From NCBI GenBank assembly GCA_021234155.1, contig JAJEKV010000003.1, forward strand, positions 13,624,386 through 13,688,385: a stretch of DNA of 64,000 nt. The letters are read 5' to 3'. The DNA is from Isoetes taiwanensis. Taxonomy: Eukaryota > Streptophyta > Lycopodiopsida > Isoetales > Isoetaceae. Positions 47,523 to 59,290 of this stretch are shown in pieces (the stretch's first letter is position 1; each line of letters begins with the position of its first letter). A program made the translations under genes and the position numbers. The notes under the pieces were generated by a model. That model was not told the DNA's origin. It saw only the letters and a program-made list of their open reading frames with translations, and did no database searches.

Positions 47523-50500
47523 ATGGCACCTTCCAACGACACCCACAAGCTTAGATCCCTTGTCAAGGATTGTTTAGCCAAGTATCTCTACTCCTCTGCC
47601 ATTTTCTTCGCAGATAAGCTGGTCACGGCTGCGGGAGCTGCTCCGGAGGACGTCTATCTTCATGCCCAAGCTTTGTATCAGGGTCACCAATATCGCAGAG
47701 CTTTACATCTTCTTCGAGTCCACCATTTGTTGGCCCTGCATCCACGCTACCGTTACCTTGCTGGAAAATGCCTGGTTAGTTAGATTATATACAAGAGTGC
47801 AGATGCCGCAGTTGAAGGTAATATCATTCTTCCGTTTCTTCAGGAGGAGGTGAAAGAATGGGACGAATGCTTGTCTGTTTTGGGAGATTATGATATCGAT
47901 GAGGACGGAAATTACCAGATTGAAAAAGATCAAGATTGTAGTCAGCTGCAGGATCAGGATCAAGAGATTAGTGTATTCTTCCTCTTTGGCCCATAATTTT
48001 GGTTACATTCATTCAAAACGCTGGGATAAAATTGAAATTAAAATTGTTCATAAAGTGGAATAAGAAAACCAAATTTTGCCTTTCTAGGCTACCACAAGCA
48101 GCTTATAAATAGAGGAATGAATATGAGGTCTCTATGGTTGATAACTTAAGGATTGGGTTAGTATACTTGGTGATATTAGCAGCCCAATATGGTAACATCT
48201 TCTTGAAGCTTTTGGCCAGATTGTTGCGGCATTATGCTTACTTCGTGGTCGTGCTTTCGAGGCATTAGAAAATCGAGCTCAGGCTCTCTGTTGGTAACGT
48301 TCTATTAAGTCTGTGTTTTGTTCCTTGGTTAATACATGTCTTTAGGTCTTCTTATACTTCTTATTATTGGGTTTATTACTCTCTGTGTTGTTCTTTCGGG
48401 TAGGTATAAGGCTGCTTTGAAGTCTGATCCTTACTGCTACGAGGTATGCCATTATTTAGAAAATTGCAAAGTTGTTTTTTTACATGCAATCTTCACATAA
48501 CTTCTGTACACGACTAGTGCACATAATGTTGCTTTATCCTCTTCAATCCAATTGAACCAAGCGTCATAATAAAGCACATCTTATTGCTTGCTATTCTTTT
48601 TTGGTCTGATCACCTCTCAGTGCCTTGAATAAAGCAATGAAGTAATATTAAATGAGCAGTGTGCTAAGAATCTGCCAGATATGTTGGAATATCAAGGTTT
48701 TGCATGTGCCATAGTGCACCACATTGGACCTCTTTTTGCTGGAATTTATGGGAAAGGAGGCTTCCAAACCCAAGATTCACAGAAAATGGTTGCATTTCTA
48801 AAGTTGACATGTTCTCCAACATTTGGTCTCTTTGGACGATGCTTACAGCAAGGAACTGTAGATTCTCATAAAAAAGGAACACCCTCTCAGAAATAGAAAG
48901 TATTTCTACAGAACTTATATTCTTATATAACCGACTCTGTTGGCTTTAGTGTTAAGGCATACTTAACCTTTGCGCGAAATCTTGTGGCAAACCAGATGAC
49001 AGTTCCCCCATACCCTGCGATTAACTTTAGAGAGAATGTTGCAGAAGATGCAGAGTGGCATGGTGCACAGGATCAGCATTGACATAGCAACAAAATGGTC
49101 ACTTTTAATCTTTCTTAGCTGCTGTATTGTAGGGCACTCACAACATTAGGGGAATGATCATAGGAAAAAGCTATTAGAAGCTGATTTAGCCATCTTTGTC
49201 GTGTTGAAGTTGTATCTCAATAAAGTACTTGCTGCAGAAAATATAGACCCTGGATCACTGATATGAATAGAAGTAAGGCTTTGCACCGTACCCCACAGCT
49301 GATCGGGTTTTGATGTCATTACACTGCAGGCGTTTGAGCATCTGATTGACAATCACATGTTGACAAGTGATAAAGGTAACTTAAGTTTATATCTCATATA
49401 TATATATATTACTGCGATGATGTGTTTCATCTGTTCTGATGACTACTAGGCTTTGTCTTGGGAATACACAAAGTGCTTTATGAACAGTGTTATACTTAAA
49501 TTGCAATGAACAGAATAGACCGAGATTAATAGGTTTGTTATTCGTAACCATCAAACCTAATGAAACAGAAGATTTCCAATTTTTCTAATTCACTAGATTG
49601 GAATATCTGTTTGGGGGCAGAAAGAACTTTTCTTCATTACCAACTGCCAGGAAGTGTTGTCCAGCTTGGTTTTAAAACTTTCTTTTGGTGCTAATTTACC
49701 AGTTGCAATCCCATAAGCAGTGGATGCTTCAAACAAATTTCAACTGGTTTCTGATGTTCTTGGGTGCTATATAATCAGTTGCTACTAAATAGACTGCAGA
49801 TTTTTAAGCACACTTTGGTTACCTAATAGACTGCAGATTTTCAAGCGCATTTTGGCCTGTGCTGGTCTACATTCATAGGGCACTGTGATGGACCAGGGTC
49901 CTTATTAGAGCATATTGCAGATGCTTGAATGTATCTCTCCTCTGGTCTAGTCCAAATTGATAAGGCGATCTAATGGCCTGTGCTCAAAAACACTTGAGGG
50001 ACGTTATGGAGTCAAAGTCTCAATTTAGCTCTATGTGATGGGATCTTACACGTGAGCATCTCCATGATAGGGTCTAAGAACTTGAGACTTTAATTTGATA
50101 GCAATCGTGACTAGTGAGGGCCTCATTTTCTTCTTCAAGAGCGTCAGTGCTTATATAGCAATCTGGCTTATATGATTTGGTATGCTAAATGGTATGGGCA
50201 GCGCCCTTATGCTATAACGATTTATTATGCTGTGAACAGCATGTTGTAGAAGTTGGATTTGGTCCTTGTGGAGAAACTATTGTTTGGTCCATCATAGAGA
50301 AACGCGTGTTGGGCACTAATAGAAACAAAAAGTAAGCAATAAAATGGTTGTGATGTGCTCTTGCTATTTTTGTTTCAGAGGTGGCACTTTTATCATCCCT
50401 CACATTTAAGCCAGAAGACCGGTGGCTTTATCTGCTATATTCATGCGAAGCAAAAAAGGTAATTTTGCCTGCTGTTGTATAAACACTTAGTTTTGTTCTT

Positions 50501-53285
50501 CTAAAAGCTTCTTGTTAAGTAAGCACCTCCTTAACTTCATTAATAAATATGCTTATGCATTTTTCGTTCATTGTAAAGTATAAGGAGAAGAGAGAACGCT
50601 GGTTGTTCAGCTTGTTATTTTTCTTGCGAATGAAATGATTCAGCGGTTCTTGCCAAATGCATTCTAATCTCTTCGTTTACTATCCATTCTTTTTTACTGG
50701 CAGTATGGACAGGTTAATTTAATCGAACAAAAACTAGCTGAATTGGAGAAAGAGCAAACTCAACCTGAGCCCGAGGACAACAAGATTGGTTTTTCGCTGA
50801 AGAATAATAATGATGTCTTAGCTTGTCGAGCGGATTATTTATATCACTGTGGGGAATATCAGTTGTGCTACGAGGTGACAAAGTCGTGAGTACCATGCAA
50901 ATGATTAATCTTGCAGTGCTGGATATGCATGATACACTACTTATGACCTATCACGTCCATCTACAAGGCACTGGAATCTATCAAATTATACCTTCTTTTA
51001 AACTAATCTTACTTAGCATGCTCACAAGCCATGTATGTATGATATTCTGTGCCAAGATAAATCAGGGTACTTGATAAAGATCTGAATGCCTATGTAATGG
51101 AGTTAAATTCGTCCGTACTATTGCAGTGAAAAAATGCTAATTGCTACGTTAGTTGAACGTTCAGTGATTTGGTTTTGTGGTTGTAGGATTTTGGAAAAAG
51201 ATCCTTATCACTTGAAGTGTATGCCGTTACATCTGGGAGCAGCACTGGAACTTGGTCGTAAAAATGAGCTCTTTTTAAGAGCTCATAACCTAGTTCAAGA
51301 ATATCCTCAAAGGTATATGATCCAGGTTGAACTAGAATAGTTGCAGAGCTTATTTACGTTGACGTTGTTTGTCTGTTTCTACATCAGGGCAATTGCATGG
51401 TTTGCTGTTGGTTGTTATTATTACTGCATTCGACAATTTGACCAGGCCAGACGTTATTTTTGGTATATCTTATCCTTCCTGTAACATATCCAAGTAGATA
51501 GAATTCTTGTAAGATTTTTCATGGTTTCTTGCAGTAAAGCAACATCCTTGAATGGTGCCTTTTATCCTGCCTGGCTTGGCTTTGGGAATGCTTATGCAGC
51601 ACAAGATGAAAGTGACCAGGCAATGGCTGCATACAGAACAGCAGCACGTTTGTTTGTTGGGTATGTTGTGACTTTATCACAATTTTTCTCACAGGCATTT
51701 TTCAATAAGAATGTCGATATCTACTGCAGGTGCCATTTGCCAGTCCTATGCATTGGGATGGAATACCTCCGAACCAATAACCTCAATCTTGCAGATCAAG
51801 TAAGTCCATATGTTTGTCGTGGTCTCTTCTCGGAATAGAACAGCTTCTTGGAAAGTTGACCAGTTTTTCATCCATGGACATGATTCCTCATACATAGCTT
51901 CAATGATCTTGAACCTTTCTGGTTTTTTGTAGTATGTTTGTCATGATAAAAGATTGCCAGCTCCTTGATCAATATGTAGGAAGAAAAAAACAAGCCATAA
52001 AAGATGTTGCTGTATATCCCAACATTGTCTTGCTGAGCTTTTCTGGTTGAACAGGATGTGATATTGTGTACTTCTACGCTGTGTGACTCTAAGCTATTTG
52101 CAAAGGAAGTATGTAAGGATGTCCTACATCAAGGCTGGTTTTGAATGATCTCTATATATGCTTTATTTGAAATGGTTCATCGTGTCACTTATGAATGGGA
52201 TATGTAATTAACATTGTGCTCAATATCTACTTGTTTTAGGCTTACGGAAGGGTGGAAATGAACTTACATGCTTTGCTTGCAGTTTTTCATGCAGGCAAGG
52301 ACAATTTGTCCAACAGATCCTCTTGTATACAATGAATTAGGTGTCATGGCCTACAGGAATAAAGAGTAAGTATACAATGCTCTTTAAAGATCATCCTTTA
52401 GCATATGGGAATCATATTGTACATTGTTTGATCATTTTAAACGTGACAGATTTGACGCAGCAGCTCATTGGTTGCGGAAAGCTTTGCGTCTTGTGCCTCC
52501 ACCTTTGACGGATGCCTGGGAGCCCACAGTTGTGAATCTTGCTCATACTCTGAGAAAACTGAAGTAAGTTAAGTGATAATCTTTTGTTGGAATAGATTTT
52601 TGACATTATTTGGCAGCTAGTGAATGATCATTGTTTTTTTACTCACATAAAATTGGTTTGTGTTACAAGTAGTTTTATCTACCTGCCTTTGATGATTTGA
52701 ATTATAAATAAATTAAACTTCAACTAGTTCCTCAGATGATGGATTTATGCATAAAAGGAGTAGTGATCGAGGATAATAATGTGTATTGGTTAGGCTTTAC
52801 ATGATGCGTGTCAATGGAAATGTACAGGTTGTATACTGAAGCTATTACAATGTATGAGAAGGCATTGGCGCTTTGTCCCAAGGGAGCCACTACTTATGCA
52901 GCATTAGGGTTTACGTATCACCTGCAGGTAACCCATATCATTGTCACAGTCAAAATAAGGAAGCCAATTTATATTGATAACCGTTGGGCCATTGGTAGAC
53001 GAACTGGCAAATCTGACAATGATCCATATCTGCAGGGAAGCACTGGCCTTGCCATTGATTTTTATCACAAGGTATTCTGCCCTGCTGTCTTTAAACAAGA
53101 ATAGCAATGATAGATTAATGAAACAACATAGGAGTTATCTAATTTTCGGCCCTTTCATGGAACAGGCACTTGGCTTAAAACCAGATGACACATTCACTGC
53201 AGAGATGCTCACAATTGCTTTAACGGAAGAATGCATTCGGCCAAATCCTTGTAGAGATTTTTCTTCTGCAGTCGTTCTTCGGTGA
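47523..53285 (+). CDS. APC6: Anaphase-promoting complex subunit 6 / CDC16 (TPR protein), 16 exons
   Basis: APC6/CDC16 is a tetratricopeptide scaffold subunit of the anaphase-promoting complex, the nuclear ubiquitin ligase that degrades cyclins and securin. Exons read from GT/AG sites and frame: 47523-47774, 47844-47970, 48209-48293, 48404-48443, 49330-49375, 50379-50458, 50704-50885, 51187-51312, 51388-51462, 51535-51660, 51730-51799, 52283-52365, 52450-52563, 52828-52927, 53036-53071, 53166-53285. They total 1662 nt (553 residues), close to plant homologues of about 540. Diagnostic stretches are KYLYSSAIFFADKLVTAAG, YQGHQYRRALHLL, ILEKDPYHLKCMPLHLGAAL, WFAVGCYYYCIRQFDQARRY, CHLPVLCIGMEYLRTNNLNL, DPLVYNELGVMAYRNKE and EAITMYEKALALCPKGATTY, which are TPR helices. 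ATG at 47523 fits the N-terminus of homologues. No disruption was seen, so it is probably functional. The exon 2/3 junction is the least certain. Confidence 0.93.
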
Positions 53286-53595
53286 ATGAAGTTTATACTT
53301 GGATGTCAGAATTTGAGATTAACTATAGATGAAGAAGCCCTTGGTATGACAAGAATGTGAGTCACCTATTTATAGGTGGCGTTGCTCTTGGCCATAGCAG
53401 AAGCATGTGCTGAAACCTGTTTGTTTACATGTCAGCCAATGCCATGGTCTTATACAGGGCATCGTGTCTGCTGAAGGTTGTGCCATGGGAGGGCATGATA
53501 GCGTCCATGATACACAACATAGATTGGGTGGATCCAAGCTATCGTGGGAGATAATGCTACAAAGTTGCCATGTTACTGAAGAACTCCAGTAGCCT
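53286..53595 (+). other. APC6 3' untranslated region and spacer
   Basis: No ORF with features. Presumed 3' UTR of APC6, followed by the copia remnant. Confidence 0.4.
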
Positions 53596-55380
53596 TTATA
53601 CGGAGACAGAAAGCAAACTGTACAATGAATAAGCGCCAGACTCTCCGACTCTAGATTGAACTAAAAAAAGTGATCTAAGCATGACTCTGGTATATATTTT
53701 CAGGTCAGCAACATCATGATCACCCTGCTTAGTCATAATAGCACGCATGCATGCACGAGGATGTAACTGGAGTATGGAATATTCCAACACCCCTCCTGAT
53801 GACTGAAAAAAAACAAAAGAAACAGCTAACATATGAAAAAAAACAATACCCCCCTGAGCTGAAGTAGCAGTAAAAAAACCTTTGCAACAATAGCAGGTAT
53901 AAATATGTAAGATCTGCTTCATATGAGAGAACTGGCTGCCTGCAAGTTGTTCAGTTAAGCCATCAGCTGCTTGATGTGAGGTGGAACAATAGGATAATTC
54001 TCTCTTATAAAATGCAATTTGATGTCGATGTTCAATCTGTATATGCAATTGATAGTCCTTGACATGCAACACTGCACCACTATTATCACAAAATGAACTG
54101 TAGGATTTGTCAACACACCTAGATCTTCATAGAGATGAACAATCCACATCAATTCCTGAATGGTAAAAACAAGTGCTCTAAGTTCTGCCATGATTGTATT
54201 TAAACTTGTAGACTCCTGCTTCCAACTTTTCCAAAATGGGATTACTTTCATAGGATAAAAGGAAAGAAAGAACATACCTTGTAAGACATTTTCTGGAAGC
54301 AATATTTGTAGATGTCATATTTGAGTCTTAAAACAAATGAAAACCTTGGTCAGATACTCGATTGTAGTCCCTTTTGTTTCTGTACCCTGAAGATAATGTT
54401 TAGCACCAACCCAGCATTGTTTCCTTTGGATTATGCATTAAACGTGACAAAAACTCTTAATGTTTGCATGCACTATGTATGCACTAGGTTTGGTCTAGTA
54501 TGAGTAAGATATAACAATGGCTCCACTAACTGCCTTTACAAAATGACAGCTCTAGGATGAGTAAGATATAACAATAGGATGAGTAAGATATAACAATGAC
54601 TCCACTAACTGTCTCTGCAAAATGGCACCTGTATCTTCTTGTGAAGCTTCGAGAGTAAGCTTCTGACCTGCTTCAAATGGCGGTAATGCAGACGTACATT
54701 TTGTCATATAGAACCGCGCTAGTATCTCAGAGATGTATTTTTGCTGAGTAATGTATACCAGCTATGGTTTCTCATTCAATCACTAAACAATAATGCATAA
54801 TCCCCAAATCTGTAAGCTTCTCAGTCGTAATAGTAAATAGCATCCTCAGATAGTATCATCTACGAACAACAGTCGTAATAGTAAATAGCATCCTCAGATA
54901 GTATCATCTACGAACAACTGTAAGATGGAAATCACATCATTTTATGTTTTGTAATATAGATTCTTGATCCGTGATATCCATGTCAAGAAGAAAGGCATTA
55001 ATGTTTTGGAGTTGAGTCAAGTGAAGTTTTGGGCCAAAAATACTCGACCATAGAAAGTCCCTGCTCCGAAGTAATGCAAGGCTCGTTTAGAAGCAACCCA
55101 ATGAGGTGTCTTTGGATTATGCATGACATGCGATAAAACTCCTATTGCATACACTATGTATGTGTTTAGTCTAGTATGAGCAAGATCTAATAATGACCCC
55201 ACTAACTATCTATATAAAGTGGAATCTATATCTTCATATATGAAGCTTCAAGAGTGAGCTTCCAACTTATGACTTGGTTCACATGATGTTAATCCATATG
55301 TACATCTTGTCATATAAAACCATGCATAGAAAACTACGATAGTATCTCGGAGATATATTTTTGCTCAGTAAGATGTATAC
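53596..55380 (-). mobile_element. Copia remnant (RT to RNase H), minus strand, partly duplicated
   Basis: Minus-strand frames include KSWKQESTSLNTIMAELRAL and VFTIQELMWIVHLYEDLGVL (53955-54302; copia RNase H, STEAEYRAL and LLQDLGV type), then LNIDIKLHFIRENY (HIxIxxHFIRE box). MGSLLDLAHTRLNTYIVYAI with GVLSHVMHNPKTPHW (55017-55202) is the RT/RNase H linker. The stretch about 54450-54780 is repeated with divergence at about 55120-55390, so two copies of part of RT lie in tandem. At the 55380 end the frame GIITSIHLTEQKYISEIL continues the copia RT interrupted by the LINE. Dead. Confidence 0.75.
54823..54918 (-). repeat. Exact 48-bp tandem duplication in the copia RT core
   Basis: 54823-54870 and 54871-54918 are identical 48-bp units. 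On the minus strand each contains the catalytic box LFVDDTI, so the RT active-site motif is duplicated head to tail. Confidence 0.9.
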
Positions 55381-55392
55381 TAGTTATGATGC
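55381..55392 (-). repeat. Target-site duplication of the LINE (3' side)
   Basis: TAGTTATGATGC on the plus strand, identical to 58193-58204 at the other end of the LINE. Confidence 0.9.
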
Positions 55393-55998
55393 CCTTATTT
55401 ATTTATTTATTTATTTATTTTTTTTTTTTTTTTTTTGTAGAAACGGCAGTGGTATTATATTACATGCAATACATAGTAATACAAAAGAACAGAGTGAAAC
55501 CCTATTGTACAGGCCTTGACTTAGTCAAAACTGGCCTAACTCTCCCAAGGAGGAAATATTAACAATATAAAAGCACTGTTTAAACATTTAAAGCAAATAA
55601 AAACTGTAAATATGGTTATAGGCAAGTCATTAAGGAGTAGAATCCTTTAGAGTACTCTGCTGCTGCTGCCTCATTCATCTATAACTCCATCGAGAGTTAT
55701 AATAGCAAAGGCTTGATCTGTCGACTTGAAAAGCAGGTAATCCAATTCAGCTGCCCCATATGCAGAAGCATCCAGAATATGAAGAATCCATGAGTCCCGT
55801 GCCGCCTCGCATATGCCGAGCTTCTCCTCAAAGTATTGCTTGAGCTCATGCTTAAATTGCCAAATGTCTTCATCCTCCAATACTCGTTTCAGAGTCCTGA
55901 CCATAATGACTTCTGTTTTAACCCAAAGGAGGGCTTCGAGAACCTCCTGATGAGAAAGAGGCTTCGTACCTTTCGGAACCTCCCTTACATGTCCACCT

Positions 55999-57249
55999 TC
56001 ATGATGCTTCTTGACCAAGTAATCTGTCAGCAACATCAGATAGGTTGTTAAAATAAGATGAAAAGAATGAATAGAACCCTTGATAGGAGCCCAAAGCATC
56101 CCAGTTTTTGTCATAATTGGATCCCCTGATCAGTCTGTGAGCCATGGCCGTATCAGCCAACTCTAATTGAAGGGTTGTTTTAAGGGAATTCAAATCTAGA
56201 GGAGAATGATTGATGGCCACACCATTCCTATGTTTCCAAATTACCCACAAACAGAGAGTCCTAATTGTGCTCAGAAAGGGAGAACCAGATGAGAGGAAAT
56301 CAAATATCTCAGACTTATTAGCTGGGGTGAAACCAATATAGGTACCTATCCAATTCCAGAAAGGAGTTAGCCAAGGACAAATAAAAATGTGAGTTGAAGA
56401 CTCGGCCTGGCCACAACCTAGTGGACATCTATCTGAGATCTGATTATTGTATTTAGCTCGAAAGACATTGGATTTAAGGCTTTTGTTCAGAAGAAGCCAT
56501 ATAAAGAGAATGGTTTTCTTAGCACTTTGCAGCTTCCATCCTTTCCTGATGACACGGACAGCATCAGATTCCGAACATCCCCATTGATTGGAGACTTTTA
56601 TCCCTTGGGCATTCAACAAAATGGAATATATTTTGGCTACATTGTATCCCTTGTCATCAAGTGCCCAATTACTCTCTTTTGTCTCATCACCTGTTCCCTT
56701 GTGATGTTGAGTGAAAGCATTATAAATGTTCCTGTTACAAACAGAATCTCGCACCAAACTGAAGATTTCCTGCCATGTCCTCCAATCTTCCCCATTCGCC
56801 ATGCTGCCAACTGTACATAACCCTTTAAGCTTCCACTCTTTATACTTCCTTGGATGTTTCAGAGCCAAACATCCATCATCTTCATCTGTCAATCCCTGAT
56901 GCCAAAAGAAGTTAAAGTCATCTGAAACTTTTTCTATAGGATAAGCCTTGAAGCAAACAGACACTCTGTTCCATGCTTGTATAATTCTTCTCATGATAGA
57001 AGATGTTCCTGCACATGGGTCGAGCTGGTAGAATGCAGAATCTGGAAGCTGATGAGGGGTGGAAGGACTACCTACTAAGGAAGTTTTTCCAATCCAGAAG
57101 TTTGTTAGGAGAAGGGCAGGAGACTTTGATGGGGAAACTAGAGATCTCCAAACCAATTTTGCTGCCAAGACCTGTGCCTGAAGGAACAGATCTTTGCACC
57201 CCAATCCTCCTTTTTTTCTTGGGAGGGTTAAATGCTGCCAACCTACCAT
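55999..57249 (-). pseudogene. LINE ORF2 C-terminal part with zf-RVT domain
   Basis: 416 open codons. Includes LPRKKGGLGCKDLF, a long linker, KKTILFIWLLLNKSLKSNVF and the zf-RVT cysteine/histidine cluster (residues about 285-305). A second ORF (55671-56114) continues in another frame (YLVKKHHEGGHVREV, DEDIWQFKHELKQYFEEKLG) and may be the natural C-terminus after a frameshift. Confidence 0.8.
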
Positions 57250-57371
57250 GTGTGAACCCTGTCAAATGAACTCCTTCATGATAACTTCCAATTCCTGATA
57301 GGATTTCTTATCTGCAATTATTGCTGATGAGAAGAAGACATGCGAGCTTGCAACAACACTATTGATTATCT

Positions 57372-58192
57372 CTACTCTTCCAGCCAGTTGGGATACAACT
57401 GTAATTTCTTCTTTATTTTGGTAACTATAGGTTCCCATAAACCATGTAAACTCATATTTAGGGCCAAGGGCAAACCCAGCAGTTTAGTGGCAGATTGGTG
57501 ACCACAAACTTTAATCCCTTCAATATTGTTCTCTGAGCTATCAGAAATAATTGCACATTTATCTCTATTCAACATTACCCCTGATGCTTTCCCAAACAAA
57601 TCCATGGCAGCAAGAAAGTTCTGAATGCAGTCCCCTTGCTTTAACACAAATGTGTCATCTGCATATTGCATTACTGACAAGGACTCATTCATACCTGGAA
57701 GCTTGAGGCAGCTAATTTTATCATTTTATTGCAGTTTCAGGATAACCCTGGTTACCATCTCAGCTACTATGAGGAAAAGGTAGGGGGCCAATGGACAACC
57801 CTGCCTAACTCCTCTTTTGCATTCAAAGAAGGAAGAAGGAGAACCATTAACCAAAACTGCTGAACACCCTGCAGCATTAAATCCTGCCACCTTATTTAAC
57901 ACTGCCTTTGAGAATCCCAACTGAGACATGGCCCTATAGAGAAAATTCCAATCAATATCATACGCCCTTTTAAAATCCAATTTAAGGAGCACACATCCTT
58001 GCTTGGTAGACCTATTCCAGTGCAAACCTTCATATGCCCCTATGAAATTGTCAAGGATACTTCTCCCTGGAGGAAAACCTGATTGGACTGTGCTAATCTT
58101 TTCCTGAAGGGTTTTTTTGAGCCTGTTAGCAAAGATCTTGGCCAAAATTTTATATGTAACATTAGTCAACGTTATTGGTCTCCAGTCTGAGT
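57372..58192 (-). pseudogene. LINE reverse transcriptase domain, two frames
   Basis: 58192-57726 carries RT blocks 1-4 (WRPITLTNVTYKILAK, QSGFPPGRSILDNF, LKLDFKRAYD, GVRQGCPLAPYLF); 57692-57372 carries the YADD box and GKASGVMLNRDKC. A frameshift of the RT lies between, at about 57710-57725. Confidence 0.85.
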
Positions 58193-58204
58193 TAGTTATG
58201 ATGC
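58193..58204 (-). repeat. Target-site duplication of the LINE (5' side)
   Basis: TAGTTATGATGC on plus, identical to 55381-55392. Confidence 0.9.
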
Positions 58205-58360
58205 TTGACTTACAATCTCCAAAAAAAATGCATAAACCCCAGATCTGTAGCTCAAAGTTATGCTTAAGCCAACCCTTTATTTGCTGAATAAACTGAATAG
58301 CATCCCCAGTCATAATTGTATCATCCATATAATATCAGCCACGTACAAACGTAAGATGGA
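58205..58360 (-). mobile_element. Copia RT fragment upstream of the LINE insertion
   Basis: Minus strand reads MDDTIMTGDAIQFIQQIKGW and LKHNFELQIWGLCIFFG, the copia block after YVDD. Across the LINE it continues with GIITSIHLTEQKYISEIL at 55392 and below, showing one copia RT split by the LINE. Confidence 0.8.
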
Positions 58361-58675
58361 AATCATTAACTCGAGTCATTTATTCATCACACACATCTCT
58401 AGTACAATATATGTATCACATGAAGCCAATCTGAATCCATCTCCCCATCGCGATATCTTATACATGCAGCTGCTCCATGTGACTGTATATTACATATGGT
58501 CAATCTCAAACATGTGACCTCAGCTTAAGGAATTCTAAAGTCCCTTTCATCTCTCGACGCTGAAATATGCTGGATAAGGAAATAATAAATCCGTCGAGCT
58601 TTCGAGCAGTTCCATGTTCTATACACATCTGGCATGTTCTACACAAATTATGAAACAGGCATCTCTGAAACTCAC
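58361..58675. other. Spacer and intron 3' of the DUF8039-like exon
   Basis: No ORF with features. Contains the donor side of the minus-strand exon ending at 58676 and the edge of the copia remnant. Confidence 0.4.
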
Positions 58676-58899
58676 CTCTTCTCGCAAGAACTCCTTGGGC
58701 CATTGTATCACAGATCCCACAGCCTCACCGAGAGTCTTCGCTTCTTCTGTTGGCCTTATCAATAATGCATCCGCATCAAATACTTGTATCAAAGCGATTC
58801 TCGTGTATCCCTCTTTCATGGCGCTGCAATGAAGAGTTCCCGTGTCTTGCAGCTCATCTCCGCTTGCTACCTTAGCCCCATGCACATCGATCAAATCAA
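58676..58899 (-). pseudogene. DUF8039-like exon
   Basis: Bounded by an acceptor (GCAAATAG|TTG) and a donor (GAAGAG|GTGAGT). In frame it reads DLIDVHGAKVASGDELQDTG, TLHCSAMKEGYTRIALIQVF and TEEAKTLGEAVGSVIQWPKE. The TLGEAxGSxIQWPK ending with the preceding TRI/V-valine pattern resembles DUF8039, a small domain common in plant transposon-associated proteins. No other exon of this gene was found, so it is probably a fragment, although the splice sites are intact. Confidence 0.45.
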
Positions 58900-58901
58900 C
58901 T

Positions 58902-59290
58902 ATTTGCAAAAAGACACGCAGTTAGAACTAGACGGAGAGTAAATCGCTGTTAGGAGCTTACAGCGTCGTGGCGCCATCCGTGAACTCGCTCACAATCGAT
59001 CTCCGTCTCCAGTTGCTGTGCGCCCCAAAGTCGTCAATGCCGCACTAAAACTAAGCGTCCGAAAATCTCCACTGTGCTCACTAAGTCCCTGGAAATGAAT
59101 GAATTTCGAATTGGTGTTTGGGCGGGCTAAAGTTGGCCGTGCTGTACCCTTAGCCCGCTTTTTTCCCTTGAATGATTGTATGTCCTTAATTTCAAATTTA
59201 AGAACACGCTCGACCTTTTTTACGTGCAGTCCTAAAACCTCCAAGGCGCGGAAGAGGCTCAATTTACAAGGGAATTCGAGCAGCAAGAGG
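58902..59290. promoter_or_regulatory. Divergent intergenic region between the DUF8039-like exon and the 59-63 kb gene
   Basis: The two features point away from each other, so this 390-bp stretch is a candidate shared promoter. It includes a 9-bp perfect stem (GCGGGCTAA at 59122-59130, TTAGCCCGC at 59150-59158) followed by a T run. An AG acceptor-like site (TTTACGTGCAG, about 59219-59229) precedes an open frame into the ATG at 59291, so an upstream non-listed exon is possible. Confidence 0.3.

Larger units (their letters stand above)
55393..58192 (-). mobile_element. 5'-truncated L1-type LINE inserted in the copia remnant
   Basis: On the minus strand the element starts at 58192 inside RT (SDWRPITLTNVTYKILAKI) and ends with a poly(A)/(AAAT)n tail (55393-55436 on plus as TTTA and T runs). 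RT motifs: KLDFKRAYDIDW, ECKRGVRQGCPLAPYLFLI, then SVMQYADDTFVLKQGD (catalytic YADD) and NRDKCAII. The C-terminal part has RKKGGLGCKDLFLQAQ, and the zf-RVT zinc site CPLGCGQAESSTHIFICPW. A 12-bp duplication (55381-55392 and 58193-58204) flanks it, the signature of target-primed reverse transcription with 5' truncation. Frame breaks near 56100, 57300 and 57710 show it is dead. Confidence 0.92.

Noticed and set aside
59122-59165. GC-rich stem followed by T-run resembling a rho-independent terminator
   Set aside because: The window is eukaryotic nuclear DNA, so a bacterial terminator has no role. Kept only as an oddity of the divergent spacer.
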